The notes beneath the pieces were generated by a model. It was not told the DNA's origin, did no database searches, and saw nothing but the letters and a program-made list of their open reading frames with translations. Below, one piece after another: positions 60,613 through 64,000 of a stretch of 64,000 nt of DNA. The stretch covers positions 2,797,501-2,861,500 of the forward strand of contig NZ_CP127173.1 in NCBI RefSeq assembly GCF_030264295.1, written 5' to 3'. The DNA comes from Amycolatopsis nalaikhensis (GTDB lineage: Bacteria > Actinomycetota > Actinomycetes > Mycobacteriales > Pseudonocardiaceae). The position numbers and the translations under genes were made by a program. Position 1 is the first letter of the stretch. Each line of letters begins with the position of its first letter.

Positions 60613-61920
60613 TCAGGCCCGCAGCCGGGCCGACGTCTCAGCCACCCCGGCCTGAACCTTGGCGCGGTCCACCTTCACGGACTCGCCGTCGGCGACAACC
60701 TGCTCCCCGGCGACCCACACATCCCGAACCCGCCGCGACCCAGCCGCCCACACGAGGTTGGACAGCAGCTGCACATCCGGCACGTCCAAGCCGCAGGCGA
60801 ACGCAGGGTCGTCGAGGTCGACGTGCACCAGGTCGGCCCAGCGACCCGGCTCGAGCGCCCCGATGTCGTCCCGGCCCAACGCAGCAGCCCCACCCCGGGT
60901 GGCCAGCAGGAACACATCCGCCGCGGTCAGCACGGTCGAGTCCCCGGTGGCCAGCCGCGCGAACATAGCGGCGAGCTGCAACTCTTCCCACAGGTCGATG
61001 TCGTCGTTGGAAGCCGGACCGTCAGTCCCGAGACCAACCGCGACCCCCGCCGCCCGCAGGTCCGCGACCCGCGCGATCCCCGAAGCGAGCTTCGCGTTCG
61101 ACCCAGGGCAGTGCGCCATCCCGACCCCGTGGGCCGCGAACAAAGCGATGTCAGCATCCGACAGGTGAATGGCGTGCGCCGCCAAAACCCGCCCGTCGAG
61201 CATGCCGAGCTTCTGAAGCAAAGCAGGCACTGAGCCGTGCGCCTCGCGAACAGCCGTGTCCTCGGCCGCCGCCTCGGCGACGTGGATCTGCACCAGCGCG
61301 CCGCGAGCCTGAGCCGACTCCGCCGTCGCGCGCAGCGCTTCCGAAGAGAGCATGTAAGCCGAGTGCGGCCCGTAGCCCAGCTCGACGCGGTCGCCGTGGC
61401 CGAAGCGGAGGCCGTCCGTGTCGATCCAGCGCTCGATCGCCGCCAGCTGAGCTCGCCAGTCGAGGCCCGGCAGCTCCATCACCGGCGGTGCCACCAGCAC
61501 GCGGCCGCCCGTCGTGAGCACGGCGTCGACCAGCTGCTCGCCTTCGAAGTACATCTCGGCGCTGGTCGTGACGCCGTGGCGCAGCATCTCGACCGAGCCG
61601 AGCAGCATGCCGGTGCGGACGTCCTCCGGCCGCAGCTTCGCCTCCGCCGGCCAGATGATCTCGTTGAGCCACGGCAACAGCGGCAGGTCGCCGCCCATGC
61701 CGCGCAGCAGCGTCATCGGGCTGTGCGCGTGCGTGTTGACCAGGCCGGGCAGCAGGATGCCGGTCAGGGTGGTGACCGGTGCGGCGGACTCGGGGGCGGT
61801 GGCCGCCGGTCCGCAGTGGGAAATGCGCCCATCGGCGTCGACGTCGACGACCGCGTCACGGAGAAGCGAACAGGACGGGTCGGCGGGGAGAACGACAGGG
61901 GCGTGGAAACGGCGTTGCAT
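60613..61920 (-). CDS. Amidohydrolase of the MTA/SAH deaminase (AtzB/TrzN-like) family
   Basis: Zinc-dependent deaminase or hydrolase of 435 residues. Metal ligands and active-site motifs are NTHAHSPM, QIHVAEA, AAHAIHL, HCPGSNAKLASG and GTDGPASND. The family includes 5'-methylthioadenosine/S-adenosylhomocysteine deaminase and triazine hydrolases; the first is the more likely role in an actinomycete. It stands alone. Confidence 0.85.
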   Translation of the reverse strand: MQRRFHAPVVLPADPSCSLLRDAVVDVDADGRISHCGPAATAPESAAPVTTLTGILLPGLVNTHAHSPMTLLRGMGGDLPLLPWLNEIIWPAEAKLRPEDVRTGMLLGSVEMLRHGVTTSAEMYFEGEQLVDAVLTTGGRVLVAPPVMELPGLDWRAQLAAIERWIDTDGLRFGHGDRVELGYGPHSAYMLSSEALRATAESAQARGALVQIHVAEAAAEDTAVREAHGSVPALLQKLGMLDGRVLAAHAIHLSDADIALFAAHGVGMAHCPGSNAKLASGIARVADLRAAGVAVGLGTDGPASNDDIDLWEELQLAAMFARLATGDSTVLTAADVFLLATRGGAAALGRDDIGALEPGRWADLVHVDLDDPAFACGLDVPDVQLLSNLVWAAGSRRVRDVWVAGEQVVADGESVKVDRAKVQAGVAETSARLRA

Positions 61921-61967
61921 CTCTGGATACTACGCACCGCCGCGTCAGCTCACGGTCCTCGTCCGAG

Positions 61968-62267
61968 TCAGACGAATCGGATCACTTCCTGATCTCCCGA
62001 GCTGTGCCGGATCACCAGCTCCCCGCCTTTGCTCACTGCTTCCTCCAGGACGGCGTACACCTGGAGGGCCCGGTTTATCGTGTCGGTCTTCGAGTCCCCG
62101 GTGAGTTCGACGATCCGGTCGAGTGCTCTCGATGCGCGGGGTACCAGGTTCACGGTCACCCGCTCCAGGCCGCCACCTCCGCCACCTCCGCCCCGGGGCG
62201 GAGGTTTTCCGGGAACGGTTTTCGATTCACCGAGTTCGTTCGTCAGCGCCCCACTTTTCGGTGTCAC
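61968..62267 (-). CDS. Ribbon-helix-helix-like small protein
   Basis: Protein of 99 residues. A Gly/Pro-rich start is followed by ERVTVNLVPRASRALDRIVE and GDSKTDTINRALQVYAVLEE, the pattern of a ribbon-helix-helix DNA-binding domain (short strand then two helices), and a C-terminal strand. GTG 62267 follows GAAAGGAC. It is probably a small transcriptional regulator. Upstream lies a lower-GC region with a palindrome. Confidence 0.7.
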   Translation of the reverse strand: MTPKSGALTNELGESKTVPGKPPPRGGGGGGGGLERVTVNLVPRASRALDRIVELTGDSKTDTINRALQVYAVLEEAVSKGGELVIRHSSGDQEVIRFV

Positions 62268-62906
62268 GACAACCGTCCTTTCGTATGCGAGACCGGAGCC
62301 CCCAACGGCCGGCCTCGAAGCACTTCGCCGAGCTCAGCTGCGTCACCGCAGTTGCTGCTCGTCAGAAGCGACGCTCGGCGGACAAGTGCGCCACCCAGAG
62401 GTCCCGCCCCTCCAGGTTGTTTCCCATCATCCGGGTCGCGCTTGGCCGTTGTCAAGTTAAAGCATGCACAAGAGATGTATCTGACATGCGTGTTACTGCA
62501 CCATCCTACCCATGGGTAGCTGTATGTAGTCACGGGTCCTCTAGATCCGGTGAACCAGGTGGTCGAGTGGTCCGCTGCCCAGCTTTTAACAATTGAACGT
62601 TCGTGGGTGGCAAAACGCTACAAGGTCCATTTTGGATGACGCTAGCCGTGGGAGGCTGGCGCGGCGCTGACCACGTTGTCATCGCCGGCGGGGGTCGACT
62701 GGGGCGTCGGTGGCGGATCACGGTTGCCAGAGTTGACAAAAAGCTGACGGCTCACGCCTGCCTCGCGACATATGTATTGATCTTCTATTACTGTCTGTAC
62801 ACGCTTTGGTCATCAGTTCACCGCATCGGTGGTACGGTGTCGGCCAACAACGAGGGACCGCCGCCGGTGCTCCGCCAGCATCGGTCAGGGAAGGTGAGGG
62901 AGATCG
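62268..62906. other. 639-base intergenic region, AT-richer than the rest
   Basis: No frame with actinobacterial codon bias. The stretch 62440-62820 is visibly richer in A and T and holds a palindrome at 62506-62519, a GCATG/CATGC pair near 62462, AACAATTGAACGTT near 62588 and TTGACA at 62733-62738. It may carry promoters for the RHH gene and the plus-strand membrane gene, or be foreign DNA. Confidence 0.5.
62506..62519. promoter_or_regulatory. Perfect palindrome in the RHH upstream region
   Basis: CTACCCATGGGTAG, 14 bases, perfectly self-complementary, about 240 bases upstream of the RHH start in AT-richer DNA. It is an operator candidate. Confidence 0.5.
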
Positions 62907-63251
62907 GTGGACGAGGCGATCGAGACGGACCTGTCCAAATCTGATCCGAACCCTTCGGAGCGTGCCGAGGTGCGCGTCGAGCGCGTCAAGGTCAGAGGTC
63001 GCCTCAAGATCGCACTCGGCCCGCTGTCGGGGGAGGCGGAAGGAGAGGTCGACGCGGGTGACGCCGGAGGCCGCATCGCTTACGCGTGCGCGGCGGCGAT
63101 CGTCGTCGGCATGTCGATCCTGGCGGCAGTCGGTGTCGCCTTGACCGGGATGTCGCTGCACTGGCCGACGTGGGTGTCGGCGGTCCTCGTCGGCCTCGTC
63201 TTCGTGCTGATGGCGACGTTGCTGATCGTGTGGCGTCGGGACACGGACTAG
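62907..63251 (+). CDS. Small membrane protein with two transmembrane segments
   Basis: Protein of 114 residues. An acidic then basic N-terminus (SERAEVRVERVKVRGRLK) is followed by two transmembrane helices (IAYACAAAIVVGMSILAAVG and WVSAVLVGLVFVLMATLLIV) and a short RRDTD end. GTG 62907 has GAGGGAG upstream. I do not recognise a family. It is convergent with the response regulator, and the two overlap by 4 bases. Confidence 0.65.
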   Translation: MDEAIETDLSKSDPNPSERAEVRVERVKVRGRLKIALGPLSGEAEGEVDAGDAGGRIAYACAAAIVVGMSILAAVGVALTGMSLHWPTWVSAVLVGLVFVLMATLLIVWRRDTD

Positions 63252-63898
63252 GAAACGACTCCACTCCGCCACGCCCACGCGGCGATTTCCACCCGGTTCC
63301 GCGCGCCGATCTTGCCCTGCACCGACGCCAGGTGCGTCTTCACCGTGGACAGCGACAGGTACAGCTCCGCCCCGATCTCGGTGTTCGTCAGCCCGCGCGC
63401 GGCCGCCTTGACCACGTCCAGCTCCCGCGCGGTCAGCGGCTCCGACGGCGGGGCCGCCTGCGACTTCACCGCGCCGCCGTCGAAGTGCTTGAGCAGCCGG
63501 ACGGTGATCTGCGGGGACACCAGCGCGTCGCCGCGGTCGGCCGCGCGGACCGCCTCGATCAGCAGCGCCGGGCCCGCGTCCTTCAGCAGGAAGCCGGACG
63601 CGCCGTTGCGCAACGCCGTGTGGACGTACTCGTCGAGGTCGAACGTCGTGACCACGACGACCTTCAGCGGGTCGGTCACGTCCGGGCCGGCCAGCTGCCG
63701 CGTGACCTCGAGGCCGTCGAGGCCGGGCATGCGGATGTCGAGCAGGCAGACGTCCGGGCGCAGCTCGCGGGCCTTCGACACCGCCGAGACGCCGTCCGCG
63801 ACGTCGGCGACGACCTCGATGTCGTCCTGGGCGTCCAGGATCATGCGGAAACCCATCCGCACCATCTCCTGGTCGTCGGCGATCAGTACCCGGATCAC
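63248..63898 (-). CDS. NarL/LuxR-family response regulator
   Basis: Protein of 216 residues. The receiver has RVLIADDQEM, phospho-acceptor D54 (CLLDIRMPG) and the switch lysine in GFLLKDAG. The C-terminal LuxR helix-turn-helix has LTARELDVVKAAARGLTNTE. GTG 63898 overlaps the TGA of the upstream sensor kinase (GTGA). Confidence 0.92.
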   Translation of the reverse strand: MIRVLIADDQEMVRMGFRMILDAQDDIEVVADVADGVSAVSKARELRPDVCLLDIRMPGLDGLEVTRQLAGPDVTDPLKVVVVTTFDLDEYVHTALRNGASGFLLKDAGPALLIEAVRAADRGDALVSPQITVRLLKHFDGGAVKSQAAPPSEPLTARELDVVKAAARGLTNTEIGAELYLSLSTVKTHLASVQGKIGARNRVEIAAWAWRSGVVS

Positions 63899-64000
63899 TC
63901 GTCCCCTTCCCCGGCGGCCAGCGGCAGCCACGCTTCGACCCGCCAGCCCCCGTCCGGGCCGCGCCCGGCCGACAGCCGGCCCTTGAGCAACGCGACGCGT
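63895..64000 (-). CDS. Sensor histidine kinase, C-terminal end (partial)
   Basis: The last 35 codons of a kinase cut by the window edge. The end reads RGPDGGWRVEAWLPLAAG, the typical G2-box tail of HisKA_3 kinases paired with NarL regulators. It is coupled to the regulator by a 4-base overlap. Confidence 0.75.
   Translation of the reverse strand, partial: RVALLKGRLSAGRGPDGGWRVEAWLPLAAGEGDE

Noticed and set aside
62264..62533. 89-codon minus-strand frame upstream of the RHH gene
   Set aside because: No codon bias and no ribosome site; it lies in the AT-richer intergenic DNA.
1..64000. CRISPR arrays, tRNA or rRNA genes
   Set aside because: No regularly spaced repeat units and no tRNA-like cloverleaf or TTCGAATCC-type arm in a matching context were found by reading; a tRNA scan would be decisive.
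1..64000. Insertion sequences or transposases
   Set aside because: No transposase-like protein or terminal inverted repeats with target duplications were seen.

Overview
The window reads as a chromosomal segment of a high-GC actinomycete. The third codon position is almost always G or C, GTG starts are common, and many genes have a -10 hexamer 6-7 nt before the start codon (leaderless mRNAs). The gene families point to Pseudonocardiaceae, most likely Amycolatopsis or a close relative: DUF3558-type lipoproteins, EspG/PPE-like orphan type VII secretion cassettes, YbaB-EspC-WXG cassettes and class A PBPs with long Pro-rich cytoplasmic tails. This is inference from family content. The gene set leuS, dnaB, rplI-rpsR-ssb-rpsF, a GT87 protein, ponA-type PBPs, DUF5318, padR and ino1 matches the origin-proximal neighbourhood known from mycobacteria, so the window probably lies near oriC, although oriC itself is not here.

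Layout. 1-4.6 kb: leuS behind a Leu-rich leader peptide and attenuator, an SDR gene with a hairpin-buried ribosome binding site, and a TetR regulator. 4.7-11.5 kb: two divergent type VII secretion-associated cassettes. 11.8-14.5 kb: ribokinase and PTS enzyme I with a DasR-type operator. 15-21.3 kb: DHA2 transporter, DUF1707 protein, lipoprotein, MacS-type two-component system and an AI-2E-type membrane protein. 21.5-25.8 kb: secreted proteins, one a roughly 1057-residue protein built from about 15 chaplin-like repeats. 26-27.8 kb: class III extradiol dioxygenase and two divergent MarR genes. 27.8-34.7 kb: dnaB with a LexA box, a DnaA-box cluster, a second type VII cassette, then rplI-rpsR-ssb-rpsF (minus strand). 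34.8-37.5 kb: three related secreted proteins with a C-terminal membrane anchor. 37.6-42.2 kb: endonuclease IV, GT87 mannosyltransferase-like protein, ROK regulator and divergent oxidoreductase. 42.2-49.8 kb: three tandem class A PBPs. 49.8-52.2 kb: DUF5318, PadR and ino1. 52.3-64 kb: ECF sigma factor with a membrane partner, HAD phosphatase, MarR-MFS pair, PhoX with a PHO box, an SdrD-like surface protein, SDR, amidohydrolase, a ribbon-helix-helix protein, a small membrane protein and a NarL-type two-component system cut by the window end.

Envelope biology dominates: cell-wall synthesis (three PBPs, GT87, inositol phosphate for phospholipids), surface and secreted proteins, and T7SS substrates, next to core replication and translation genes. 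Four genes (the secreted gene at 21501, the PPE-like gene at 30579, rpsF and the first PBP) carry single-base frameshifts. Because rpsF is expected to be essential, these are more likely sequence errors than real pseudogenes, and the calls treat them as intact proteins with a broken reading frame.
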